Shown here piece by piece: positions 36,232 to 45,506 of a DNA stretch of 64,000 bases (its first letter is position 1; each line of letters starts with the position of its first letter). The stretch comes from Betaproteobacteria bacterium Ga0077526 (lineage in GTDB: Bacteria > Pseudomonadota > Gammaproteobacteria > Burkholderiales > Ga0077523), in contig LNDV01000008.1 of assembly GCA_001464765.1 (NCBI GenBank), forward strand, positions 62,001 to 126,000, in the 5' to 3' direction. The notes under the pieces were generated by a model. It made no database searches and was not told the origin of the DNA. It saw only the letters and a list, made by a program, of their open reading frames with translations. Both the position numbers and the translations under genes were made by a program.

Positions 36232-39200
36232 TCAGCCAACCGGGGCCCGCTCCTGCAGGAACTGCCCGAGGATTCGGCCGGTATGGGACACGTCCGCGCG
36301 AGCGGAACACACGACCTCCGGCGAGCCCTGCCCCACGATCCGCCCTCCATCTTTTCCGCCCTCGGGACCGAGGTCGATCAGCCAGTCCGCCTCTGCCATC
36401 ACATCCAGGTTGTGCTCGATCACCACGACCGTGTTCCCGGCATCCACCAGCCGGTGGAGGACCGTGATGAGTCGCGATACGTCCGCCATATGGAGCCCGA
36501 CGGTGGGCTCATCCAGCACATACAGGGTGTGCCGCCGCCCCGTCTCCCGCCCGCGTCCGGGAGGCTCGGCATCCAGACCGTCCGTGCGGACCTTGGAGAG
36601 TTCGGTCACCAGCTTGATCCTCTGGGCCTCGCCACCGGAAAGAGTCGGACTCTGCTGGCCGAGGGTGAGATAACCCAGCCCGACGTCCTGCAGCAGCCGA
36701 AGCGCGTGATGAACCGTCCGGTGCGCCGAGAAGAATCCCTCGGCCTCGTCGACGCTCATCTGCAGGACGTCCCCGATGGACTTGTCCTTGAACCGTACCG
36801 CCAGCGTCTCGGGATTGAACCGCCGCCCTTCGCAGGTCTCGCACAGCACTTTCACGTCGGGAAGGAAGCTCATTTCTATCTTGCGGACCCCCTGCCCTTC
36901 GCAGGTCGGACAACGACCGGCTCCCGCATTGAAGGAGAACCGGCTCGCATCGAACCCGCGCATACGCGCCTCGGATGTGCCCGCAAACAGCTTGCGGATC
37001 GAATCCCAGAAACCTACGTACGTGGCCGGACAGGATCGCGGCGTCTTGCCGATGGGCGTCTGATCCACTTCCAGAACCCGCCCCACGCGTTCGACGCCCC
37101 GGATCTCGCGGCAGCCGATCGTGGTCGTTACCGGAATGGCCTTGCCGCCATCGGAAAGCATCCGGACCAGATTGCCATGGAGTACCGACCGGGCAAACGT
37201 GGACTTCCCGGAGCCCGAAACACCCGTGACGACCGTGAGGCGCGACAGCGGCACGCGCGCCGACACGGACTGGAGGTTGTGCAGGTCCGCGCCGATCACT
37301 TCGATGCAGGGATCTTCCGAGGCTACGGGACGACGCGGGAACATCGGATGCAGCAATGGCGCCCGGAGGTAGCGACCGGTCACCGAAGCCGGTTCGGCCA
37401 TCAGCTGCGCCGCCGTGCCCTGCGCGACGATGACTCCGCCCAGCGTCCCGGCGCCTGGCCCGAGGTCCACCACGTGGTCCGCCCGGCGGATCGTGTCTTC
37501 GTCGTGCTCGACGACCACCAGCGTGTTGCCGTTGCGCTGCAGGCGGGAGAGCGTATTCAGCAGGATTTCGTTGTCGCGCGGATGCAGTCCGATCGTGGGC
37601 TCGTCGAGGATATAGCAGACCCCCTGGAGACTCGATCCAAGCTGGGCGGCGAGACGGATGCGCTGCGCCTCACCGCCGGAGAGTGTGGGCGCCGAGCGAT
37701 CGAGCGACAGGTATCCGAGTCCGACGTCCCGCAGGAAGGCAATGCGCGAACGAAGCTCCGCGACGATGTCCCGCGCGATGTCGAGCTGGCGACCCTCCAG
37801 CGGAAGGTCCTCGAAGAAGTGCCCGACGTCATCCACCGATTCCGCCGTCAGTTGCGCGATGGAGCGACCGCGGAATCGCACGCCCAGTGCCACAGGATTG
37901 AGTCGCAGGCCGTCACAGTCCGGACACGCCACGACGCCTTCTTCACCGACATCGCCCCAGGTCGATTCCTCGCCAGTCTGTTCCGCATCGAACCCGGGAA
38001 GCGCCAGACCGGTCCCGAAACAGGTTGCACACCAGCCATGCTTTGAGTTGAACGAGAACAGTCGCGGATCGAGCTCCGGGAAACTGTCGCCACAGCTGGG
38101 GCAGGCTCGCTTGGTCGAGAAGACCTGTTCCCGCACCAACGCCCGCCCCTCCATCAGGCCGTCGAGGGGCGCGAGCAGATGAATCACTCCCTTGCCGTGA
38201 TCGAAACCCTGAGCCAGAGCGGAGCGCAGCGCCGCCTCGTTCTCGGGCTGCACCAGGACGTCGGCCACGGGCAACTCGATGGTGTGCTCCTTGAACCGAT
38301 CGAGGCGAGGCCATCGGGCCGTTTCGATGAACTCCCCGTCGACGCGAAGGTGCGTGTAGCCCTTGCCGCGGGCCCACTTCGCCAGGTCCGTATAGAAGCC
38401 TTTTCGCGCAACCACGAGCGGCGCAAGAACGCCGACATGCGTTCCACGATGCTCCACCAGGATTCTCGCGAGCACGGCCTCGGGTGATTGCGGTTCGATG
38501 GGCGTGCCGTCGTTGGGGCAATGCTGCGTGCCCAGCTTCATGTAGAGCAGGCGCAGGAAATGGTAGAGCTCGGTCAGTGTGGCAACAGTGCTCTTGCGGC
38601 CGCCGCGGCTCGTGCGCTGTTCGATCGCCACGGTGGGCGGTATCCCGAAGATCGCGTCGACGTCGGGTCGAGTTGCAGGCTGGACGAACTGGCGGGCGTA
38701 CGCGTTCAGAGACTCGAGGTAACGGCGCTGCCCCTCGGCGAACACGATGTCGAACGCCAGCGTCGACTTGCCGGAACCGGACACACCGGTCACGACGGTG
38801 AACTTGTCGTGGGGAATGTCGACGCTCACATCCTTGAGGTTGTGCTCCCGGGCGCGAAGCACATGGATCGCGTTCGGCGGGGCCGCTCTCTCCAGCGCCG
38901 CATATCGCACCGTCGGCTCGAAGACCCGGCCCGGGGCAACGGTCGCATCGTACTCACGCAGCGCGGCTCCCGTGTGCGACGACTCGCATCGCATCACCTC
39001 TGCGACGGTACCGGCGACGACCAGCTCCCCTCCGTCGTCCCCGCCTTCCGGGCCCAGATCGATGATCCAGTCCGCCGCGCGAATGACATCCAGATTGTGC
39101 TCGATGACGATCAGGGAATGCCCTTGCGCGAGGAGTTTGCGCAGGGCACGCAGAAGACGCGCGGTATCGTCGAAGTGCAGCCCCGTCGTCGGCTCATCGA

Positions 39201-41874
39201 AGAGGAACAGGGTCGGCTCGGAGGTCCCGGCCGCCGCATCCGCCAGATGGCCGGCCAGCTTCAGGCGCTGCGACTCGCCCCCGGACAGGGTGGGCACCGG
39301 CTGCCCGAGCCGCACGTACTCCAATCCGACGTCCACGAGAGGCTGGAGCCGCAGCCCCACATCCGGATCGTCCGCAAAGAAGGAAGCAGCTTCGGACACG
39401 GTCATTTCCAGCACGTCGGCCATGCTCTTCCCGTTCACCGTGACTTCGAGCACCTCCGCCCGATAGCGCTTGCCGTCGCAGTCAGGGCATCGAAGATAGA
39501 CGTCCGACAGGAACTGCATCTCGACGTGCTCGAAACCGTTACCACCGCAGGTCGGACAACGTCCGTTGCCGGAATTGAAGCTGAACGTGCCCGGGGTGTA
39601 TCCGCGCTCCCGTGCGAGACCCGTGGAAGCGAAGTGCTTCCGGATTGCGTCGAATGCACCCACGTAGCTTGCTGGATTGGACCGCGTCGTCTTGCCGATC
39701 GTCGACTGATCGACGGACACGACAGCGCGGATCTGCTCGTGTCCGACGAGCGCCCGGTGGCTCCCGGGTGTGCCGGACGACTTCCCCTTTGCCTCGAGCA
39801 GCGCCGGCAAAAGGACGTCCTGGATGAGCGTGGACTTGCCGGACCCCGAAACACCTGTGAGGCACACCAGCCGCTGGAGCGGGAAGCGGACATCCACGTT
39901 CTTGAGATTGTGTTCGGTGACGCCGAGCAGGGAGAGATGGGGGGTGGTCGAGTCCGTCGGAACGGCCGACAGTCCCGCGTCGGCCCGCCGCCTCCCGCTG
40001 AGATAGGCGCCGGTCAACGACTCCGGCACGGCGGCCAGTCGGTCGGGCGGACCGAAGAACACGATCTCGCCTCCCCGCTCCCCTGGCCCGGGACCGATGT
40101 CCAGTATGCGATCCGCGGCATGCATGATCTGCGGATCGTGCTCCACGACCACCAGGGAGTTGCCCGCATCCCGCAACCGGGTCATGACCGCGATGACGCG
40201 CCCCATGTCCCTCGGGTGCAGTCCGATGGAGGGCTCGTCCAGCACGAACAGCGTATTGACGAGGGACGTACCGAGTGCGGTGGTCAGGTTGATGCGCTGC
40301 ACCTCGCCGCCGGAGAGCGTGCGCGACTGGCGATCCAGGGTGAGATACCCGAGGCCCACTTCGAGCAGGTAACCGAGCCGCGCCCGGATGTTCACGAGCA
40401 GCTGGTCCATCGCTTCCGCTTCGGATCCGCGCACTCCCTGGATGTCGGCGTGCAGCTCGTCGAAGAAGATCTTGAGCTTCTCGATGGGCAGCAGCATCAG
40501 GTCGTGGATCGACAAGCCCGGCAGCGCTGCGAGGGTGTCTGCCGACCACCTCACTCCATTGGGCGCATGTCGTCGGGCGGCAGGGAGCACGCGCTCCGCC
40601 TGGGCGCAATTGCCGACGCGCCACAACAAGCCAGGCAACTGCAGGCGCGCACCGCCGCATGACTCGCAAGGCGTATAGGCGCGATACCGGGAGAGCAGCA
40701 CGCGGATGTGCATCTTGTAGGCCTTGGACTCGAGCCACGCGAAGAAATGGCGCACGCCGTACCACGACCCTGGCCAGGACTTGTCCCAGTTCACCCAGTC
40801 GGCATCCCCTTCCAGGACCCATTCCCGGTGCTCCGGGCTCATGTCCCGCCATGGCACATCGAGCGGCACACCGCGCTTTCGCGCGTACTTCTCCAGATCT
40901 TCCTGGCATTCCCGGAAACTCTGGGTCTGCCATGGCTTGATGGCCCCGTCGGCCAGAGTCTTGGCGGTGTCCGGAACGATGAGCGCGAAGTCGATCCCAA
41001 TCACGCGCCCGAAGCCGCGGCACTCCTGACACGCGCCGAGTGGCGAGTTGAACGAGAACAGGCTCGGCACCGGTTCCTGGTAGGAGATGTCGCAATCCGG
41101 GCAGTGGAGGGCTGTCGAGTAGCGCCACGGTTCCGGCACCGGCGCAGGGGCGCCCGTCGCCGTTGCGTCGTCGGTGTCGGGCAGGGGATGCACGTCCACG
41201 CGACCGTTGCCCACGCGAATGGCCGCCTCCAGGGCTTCGCCGAGCCGCGCGGGCTCGACATTCGAAAGACGAAACCGGTCCTGGATCATGTCCAGTCGCC
41301 GGCCGGACCGGCCATGGACTCTGGTGTAGCCCTGCACCGCGAGCGCCTGCAGGATCTCCGCCTCCTCGAAGTTCGGCGGAATCTCCACCGGGAAGGTCAG
41401 CACCAGTCGCGGATCCTCCAGGCGCCCGGCGCGCATCGCCATATCGGCAGCGATCGTCGCGGGGTCGTCCCGGCGGACTTCCCGGCCGCACCCTCGGCAA
41501 TGAAGGTGTGCCACGCGGGCAAACAACAGCTTCAGGTGGTCGTTCAGCTCCGTCATCGTCCCGACGGTGGACCGGGACGTGCGGACCGGATTGGTCTGGT
41601 CGATGGCAATGGCAGGCGGGACCCCTTCGATGCGATCGACCTGCGGCTTGTCCATCCGGTCGAGGAACTGCCGCGCGTAGGGCGAGAAGGTCTCCACATA
41701 GCGGCGCTGCCCCTCCGCGTATAGGGTGTCGAACACCAGGGACGACTTGCCGGATCCCGAAACGCCCGTCACGACGACGAGTTCGTTCAGCGGAATGCTC
41801 AGGGTCAGGTTGCGGAGATTGTTCTGGCGGGCGCCGTGGATGACGATCGAATGACGGGATGACGTGTCGGGCAT
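36232..41874 (-). CDS. uvrA: Double-length UvrA-type excinuclease subunit
   Basis: The 1880-residue protein is two fused UvrA units, about twice the usual 940. Four Walker A motifs of the form GVSGSGKS(S/T) are seen, near residues 37, 672, 1028 and 1549, with LSGGE signature loops after each domain. Both halves carry UvrA zinc motifs (for example CPDCD..CQEC and CPSCG..CATC), though the first zinc site of the second half is altered (CPNDG). Normal UvrA works as a dimer in nucleotide excision repair; this chain could be an intramolecular dimer. I chose the ATG at 41874 because IVIHGARQNNLRNL follows. It is not next to ssb, so a standard uvrA probably exists elsewhere. Confidence 0.92.
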   Translation of the reverse strand: MPDTSSRHSIVIHGARQNNLRNLTLSIPLNELVVVTGVSGSGKSSLVFDTLYAEGQRRYVETFSPYARQFLDRMDKPQVDRIEGVPPAIAIDQTNPVRTSRSTVGTMTELNDHLKLLFARVAHLHCRGCGREVRRDDPATIAADMAMRAGRLEDPRLVLTFPVEIPPNFEEAEILQALAVQGYTRVHGRSGRRLDMIQDRFRLSNVEPARLGEALEAAIRVGNGRVDVHPLPDTDDATATGAPAPVPEPWRYSTALHCPDCDISYQEPVPSLFSFNSPLGACQECRGFGRVIGIDFALIVPDTAKTLADGAIKPWQTQSFRECQEDLEKYARKRGVPLDVPWRDMSPEHREWVLEGDADWVNWDKSWPGSWYGVRHFFAWLESKAYKMHIRVLLSRYRAYTPCESCGGARLQLPGLLWRVGNCAQAERVLPAARRHAPNGVRWSADTLAALPGLSIHDLMLLPIEKLKIFFDELHADIQGVRGSEAEAMDQLLVNIRARLGYLLEVGLGYLTLDRQSRTLSGGEVQRINLTTALGTSLVNTLFVLDEPSIGLHPRDMGRVIAVMTRLRDAGNSLVVVEHDPQIMHAADRILDIGPGPGERGGEIVFFGPPDRLAAVPESLTGAYLSGRRRADAGLSAVPTDSTTPHLSLLGVTEHNLKNVDVRFPLQRLVCLTGVSGSGKSTLIQDVLLPALLEAKGKSSGTPGSHRALVGHEQIRAVVSVDQSTIGKTTRSNPASYVGAFDAIRKHFASTGLARERGYTPGTFSFNSGNGRCPTCGGNGFEHVEMQFLSDVYLRCPDCDGKRYRAEVLEVTVNGKSMADVLEMTVSEAASFFADDPDVGLRLQPLVDVGLEYVRLGQPVPTLSGGESQRLKLAGHLADAAAGTSEPTLFLFDEPTTGLHFDDTARLLRALRKLLAQGHSLIVIEHNLDVIRAADWIIDLGPEGGDDGGELVVAGTVAEVMRCESSHTGAALREYDATVAPGRVFEPTVRYAALERAAPPNAIHVLRAREHNLKDVSVDIPHDKFTVVTGVSGSGKSTLAFDIVFAEGQRRYLESLNAYARQFVQPATRPDVDAIFGIPPTVAIEQRTSRGGRKSTVATLTELYHFLRLLYMKLGTQHCPNDGTPIEPQSPEAVLARILVEHRGTHVGVLAPLVVARKGFYTDLAKWARGKGYTHLRVDGEFIETARWPRLDRFKEHTIELPVADVLVQPENEAALRSALAQGFDHGKGVIHLLAPLDGLMEGRALVREQVFSTKRACPSCGDSFPELDPRLFSFNSKHGWCATCFGTGLALPGFDAEQTGEESTWGDVGEEGVVACPDCDGLRLNPVALGVRFRGRSIAQLTAESVDDVGHFFEDLPLEGRQLDIARDIVAELRSRIAFLRDVGLGYLSLDRSAPTLSGGEAQRIRLAAQLGSSLQGVCYILDEPTIGLHPRDNEILLNTLSRLQRNGNTLVVVEHDEDTIRRADHVVDLGPGAGTLGGVIVAQGTAAQLMAEPASVTGRYLRAPLLHPMFPRRPVASEDPCIEVIGADLHNLQSVSARVPLSRLTVVTGVSGSGKSTFARSVLHGNLVRMLSDGGKAIPVTTTIGCREIRGVERVGRVLEVDQTPIGKTPRSCPATYVGFWDSIRKLFAGTSEARMRGFDASRFSFNAGAGRCPTCEGQGVRKIEMSFLPDVKVLCETCEGRRFNPETLAVRFKDKSIGDVLQMSVDEAEGFFSAHRTVHHALRLLQDVGLGYLTLGQQSPTLSGGEAQRIKLVTELSKVRTDGLDAEPPGRGRETGRRHTLYVLDEPTVGLHMADVSRLITVLHRLVDAGNTVVVIEHNLDVMAEADWLIDLGPEGGKDGGRIVGQGSPEVVCSARADVSHTGRILGQFLQERAPVG

Positions 41875-42052
41875 GGTGCTCTGGGGGAGGTCGCAGGGGT
41901 TCGCCTGGGCGATCGGGCGGACCCTCTTGCATGCCGCCCGAAGTGGTTCGATGGTAACCCGTCGCATGCCGGCGATCGCCTTCGACCGGAGTCCGTGTCC
42001 AACGCGACCGCCGCCGTTCGCCAGCCCCTACCCTGCCGCCGGAAGGTCGGAT

Positions 42053-42070
42053 ATGCCACTAATGTGGCAT
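42053..42070. promoter_or_regulatory. Perfect 18-bp palindrome upstream of LuxR-type gene
   Basis: ATGCCACTAATGTGGCAT has 7-base perfect arms around TAAT. It lies 73 bases before the luxR-type start and 178 bases before the divergent uvrA start. Its size and symmetry fit a dimeric regulator such as a LuxR-family protein. Autoregulation or control of uvrA is a plausible guess. Confidence 0.5.
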
Positions 42071-42143
42071 TGCCGCGCCCGGTTGCCGCGGACATTCTTC
42101 CCGCCATTCGTCCCACGCCATAACAACGAAAGGAAGGAAGACC

Positions 42144-42866
42144 ATGGACATGACGACACCCGAAGGCTTCGGCCAACCCTCTCGCCCCGCATTGCCGTTT
42201 CCTCCGGGCATCGTTCCGGATGCCGTCGGCCACCACTGCTCGAGCCCGGCCGATTTCTTCTTTCAGCATGCCGCCGAGGCCGTGATCTTCACGGACGCCC
42301 AGGGAGCCGTCGTCCACCAGAATGCGACGGCAGAGCGCCTCATCGCCCGCAGCGAGGGTCTCGCCATCCTTCCCGACGGCATGCTCGTCACGGCAGACCG
42401 GGCATCCAACGCCCGGCTGTCCCGCCTCGTAGGCCTGGTCGCGCGGTCGGTGCAGAGCGCCACCGAGCGCCAGGAGGGAGTCGTGGCGGTCAAGCGACCG
42501 CGCGGACAGATGCCTCTCCTCATTTCCGTCAAGACCTTGCCACGTCCCTTTCTGGCCACACCTTCACTGCGCGAGGTGTCTGCGATGATCACGTTCGCTG
42601 ATCCGGACACGCCACCGCCATCTCTGGTAGACCCGGTTGCAGAGGTCTTCGGACTGACCCGGGCGGAACGCCGGGTCGTCGCGGGGGTACTTGAGGGGTT
42701 GAAAGCGAGGGAGATTTCCGTCCGGCTCGGCATCAGCATCAACACAGTGAACACGCACGTGAAAAGGGTCTACGCCAAGACTGGGGTGCGACGCCATGGC
42801 GATCTGATCCGGTTGTGCATGCATCTGGCCCTGTCCATCCGCCCGACCGACCCTCGCGCGGACTGA
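42144..42866 (+). CDS. LuxR-family (GerE-type HTH) transcriptional regulator
   Basis: This is a 240-residue regulator. The N-terminal half (about 40-150) looks like a PAS-type sensor (AEAVIFTDAQGAVVHQNATA). The C-terminal helix-turn-helix runs from about 165 to 225 (LTRAERRVVAGVLEGLKARE, then ISINTVNTHVKRVYAKTGV), typical of LuxR/GerE proteins. No acyl-homoserine-lactone domain or receiver domain is present, so the signal is unknown. GGAAGGAAG precedes the ATG. A perfect palindrome lies 73 bases upstream. It is divergent from uvrA. Confidence 0.86.
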   Translation: MDMTTPEGFGQPSRPALPFPPGIVPDAVGHHCSSPADFFFQHAAEAVIFTDAQGAVVHQNATAERLIARSEGLAILPDGMLVTADRASNARLSRLVGLVARSVQSATERQEGVVAVKRPRGQMPLLISVKTLPRPFLATPSLREVSAMITFADPDTPPPSLVDPVAEVFGLTRAERRVVAGVLEGLKAREISVRLGISINTVNTHVKRVYAKTGVRRHGDLIRLCMHLALSIRPTDPRAD

Positions 42867-43555
42867 CGCCCCCTCTGCAGCTTTAGCTGGCGCCGGCGCC
42901 GCGTCCCCTGGGGCGAAGCCGGCGCGGCTTGGGCGTGCAGGTCGCCCGACATCAACGCAACGCGGGTAGCAGTTCCGCGCCCACCGACTCTCGCTGGCAC
43001 TCCCCGACTCTCGGAATCAATCACTTGCCGCGTCCAGACGTGGCGGCCTGAACCGGCGCCGCCCGAAATCTGTGTGGTCTCGTCGGGCCGTGACTCAGTA
43101 CGCATCAGAATCGTCATTGCAGAACCGAACTGGTGCATCTCGCCAGCCGCCCTCCGGCTTGGCAACCCATCTCCGCGCCCCCACCCCTCGAAGCGCCGCT
43201 ATTTCAGACGGCACACTCGCCCGCCCACCCCGCGCGCCCGACCGCCAAACCGAGCCGGAACGATCGCTGTTCCTCCAGCAGCACCCGCCCGGAGCGGGAG
43301 GCCGAGGCGCCCGCTCCAAAAGTTTTCCTCAATATCCACGCTCGCGTAACCGAAAGTAGTCTCAAGCGTTGTGCGCACGGGGAACTGCCCGGCGGTTGTA
43401 CTACCAAAGCCTCCGAGCCCGTCCGAGTTCCCGGACCGGAATTGCGCTCGATCGCGACGTGAGCCCGGTTCTTGCGAGCGATCGGGGAAGCTGGTCTGCG
43501 CTGCAACGATTTGCAGACGATCCCGACCCCGGATCGCCTGCAGTCGACGAAATCA
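42867..43555. other. Long non-coding leader upstream of prkA
   Basis: About 690 bases without a protein-like gene. A hairpin with arms GCGCCGGC (42890-42897) and GCCGGCGC (42918-42925) after the regulator gene could be a terminator, but no U tract follows. The rest is C- and G-rich with open frames of unlikely composition. It probably carries the promoter of the prkA operon; I cannot identify the box. Confidence 0.45.
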
Positions 43556-43562
43556 AGGAGGT
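43555..43562 (+). promoter_or_regulatory. Perfect Shine-Dalgarno sequence of prkA
   Basis: AAGGAGGT lies 6 bases before the ATG at 43569. It is a full match to the anti-Shine-Dalgarno, predicts strong translation and fixes the start. Confidence 0.85.
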
Positions 43563-43568
43563 TGACGC

Positions 43569-45491
43569 ATGAACATCCTGGACAGTTTCCGCGACAGCTA
43601 TCTCCAAGCGCGCGATGAGGAGATGTCCCTCGAGGACTATCTCGCGCTCTGCAAGCAGGACCCTCTCGTGTACGCCTCTCCCGCCGAGCGAATGCTCGCT
43701 GCGGTCGGAGAACCGGAGATCGTCGACACCCGCAACGATCCGCGGCTGTCGCGCATCTTCTCCAACCGCCTGATTCGCCGATATCCTGCCTTCCGTGAGT
43801 TCTACGGCATGGAAGACGTGATCTCGCAGATCGTCGCATTCTTCAAGCACGCCGCCCAGGGCCTGGAGGAACGCAAGCAGATCCTCTATCTGCTGGGCCC
43901 GGTGGGTGGCGGCAAGTCATCGATCGCCGAACGTCTCAAGACGCTGATGGAGGCACATCCGATCTACGTGCTGAAAGGCTCCCCGATCAACGAGTCGCCG
44001 CTCAGCCTGTTCTCACCGGAACGCGACGGGGCAGCGCTGGAAAATGAGTACGGGATCCCACGGCGCTATCTGAATGGCATAGCCTCCCCCTGGGCGATCA
44101 AGCGTCTGGCGGAGTTCGACGGCGACCTGCGCCGGTTCCGGGTGGCGCGAGTGCAGCCGTCCGTCCTGCGGCAGATTGCCATCGCCAAGACCGAACCCGG
44201 CGACGAGAACAATCAGGATATTTCGAGTCTCGTGGGCAAGGTCGATATCCGGAAGCTCGAAAGCTACGGGCAGGACGATCCGGACGCCTACTCCTATTCC
44301 GGTGGCCTGTGCCTCGCGAACCAGGGCCTGCTCGAGTTCGTGGAGATGTTCAAGGCGCCGATCAAGATGCTCCACCCCCTGCTCACCGCGACCCAGGAAG
44401 GCAACTTCAAGGGCACGGAAGGGTTCTCCGCCATCCCGTTCCAGGGAATCATCATGGCCCACTCGAACGAGTCCGAGTGGCAGAGCTTCCGCAACAACAA
44501 GCACAACGAGGCCTTCCTGGACCGCGTCTACATCGTCAAGGTCCCGTATTGCCTTCAGGTTTCCGAGGAAGTGCGCATCTACCAGAAGCTGCTGAAGCAC
44601 AGTTCGCTCGCTGCTGCACCGTGCGCCCCGGGCACACTGGACATGATGGCGCAGTTCTCGGTGCTCACGCGTCTTCGGGAACCCGAGAACTCGAGCATCT
44701 ACTCGAAGATGCGCGTCTACGACGGCGAGAGCCTCAAGGACACCGATCCGTCCGCAAAGTCCTTCCAGGAGTACCGGGACTACGCAGGCGTGGACGAAGG
44801 CATGACCGGTTCGTCGACCCGGTTCGCCTACAAGGTGCTGTCCGCGGTGTTCAACTACGACCAGACCGAGGTCGCGGCAAACCCCGTGCACCTGATGTAC
44901 GTGCTGGAGCAGCGGATTCTGCGCGAACAACTGCCGGAAGAGATTCAGCGCCGGTACCTCGAGTACATCAAGGGCTGGCTCGCGCCCCGCTACGCGGAGT
45001 TCATCGGCAAGGAAATCCAGACGGCCTATCTCGAGTCGTACTCGGAATACGGTCAGAACATCTTCGACCGCTACGTCACCTTTGCCGACTACTGGATCCA
45101 GGACGAGGACTTCCGTGACCCGGAGACCGGCGAGAGCTTCGATCGTTCGAGCCTCAACGCCGAGCTGGAGAAGATCGAGAAGCCTGCGGGCATTGCCAAT
45201 CCGAAGGACTTCCGGAACGAGATCGTCAACTTCGTCTTGCGTGCCCGCGCCCAGCACGGCGGCAAGAATCCTCGCTGGACGAGCTACGAGAAGCTTCGCG
45301 AGGTGATCGAGAAGAAGATGTTCTCGTCCACCGAAGAACTGCTGCCCGTGATTTCCTTCAATGCGAAGGCTTCCGCGGAGGATCAGAAGAAGCACCAGAA
45401 TTTCGTCAGCCGCATGGTCGACAAGGGTTACACCGAAAAGCAGGTCCGACTCCTGTCGGAGTGGTACCTGCGTGTCCGGAAGTCCCAGTAA
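43569..45491 (+). CDS. prkA: PrkA-family serine protein kinase (YeaG)
   Basis: PrkA/YeaG is a cytoplasmic AAA-type protein with reported Ser kinase activity, induced in stationary phase and nitrogen or other stress. The 640-residue protein has the P-loop GPVGGGKSS (110-118), the PrkA AAA domain up to about residue 400, and the PrkA C-terminal domain. The ORF matches the family over its full length. It is first in the conserved prkA-yeaH-spoVR operon. Whether its activity is kinase or protease-like has been debated for homologues. Confidence 0.95.
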   Translation: MNILDSFRDSYLQARDEEMSLEDYLALCKQDPLVYASPAERMLAAVGEPEIVDTRNDPRLSRIFSNRLIRRYPAFREFYGMEDVISQIVAFFKHAAQGLEERKQILYLLGPVGGGKSSIAERLKTLMEAHPIYVLKGSPINESPLSLFSPERDGAALENEYGIPRRYLNGIASPWAIKRLAEFDGDLRRFRVARVQPSVLRQIAIAKTEPGDENNQDISSLVGKVDIRKLESYGQDDPDAYSYSGGLCLANQGLLEFVEMFKAPIKMLHPLLTATQEGNFKGTEGFSAIPFQGIIMAHSNESEWQSFRNNKHNEAFLDRVYIVKVPYCLQVSEEVRIYQKLLKHSSLAAAPCAPGTLDMMAQFSVLTRLREPENSSIYSKMRVYDGESLKDTDPSAKSFQEYRDYAGVDEGMTGSSTRFAYKVLSAVFNYDQTEVAANPVHLMYVLEQRILREQLPEEIQRRYLEYIKGWLAPRYAEFIGKEIQTAYLESYSEYGQNIFDRYVTFADYWIQDEDFRDPETGESFDRSSLNAELEKIEKPAGIANPKDFRNEIVNFVLRARAQHGGKNPRWTSYEKLREVIEKKMFSSTEELLPVISFNAKASAEDQKKHQNFVSRMVDKGYTEKQVRLLSEWYLRVRKSQ

Positions 45492-45506
45492 GCGACGCGC
45501 GCCAGC

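Noticed and set aside
36283..41932. Very long open frames on both strands inside uvrA (for example 36283-38046 and 38488-40662 plus, 39539-41932 minus)
   Set aside because: They overlap a gene with four clear ATPase domains, and their translations are Arg/Pro/Gly/His-rich without domain patterns. High GC in codon position 3 opens such antisense frames.
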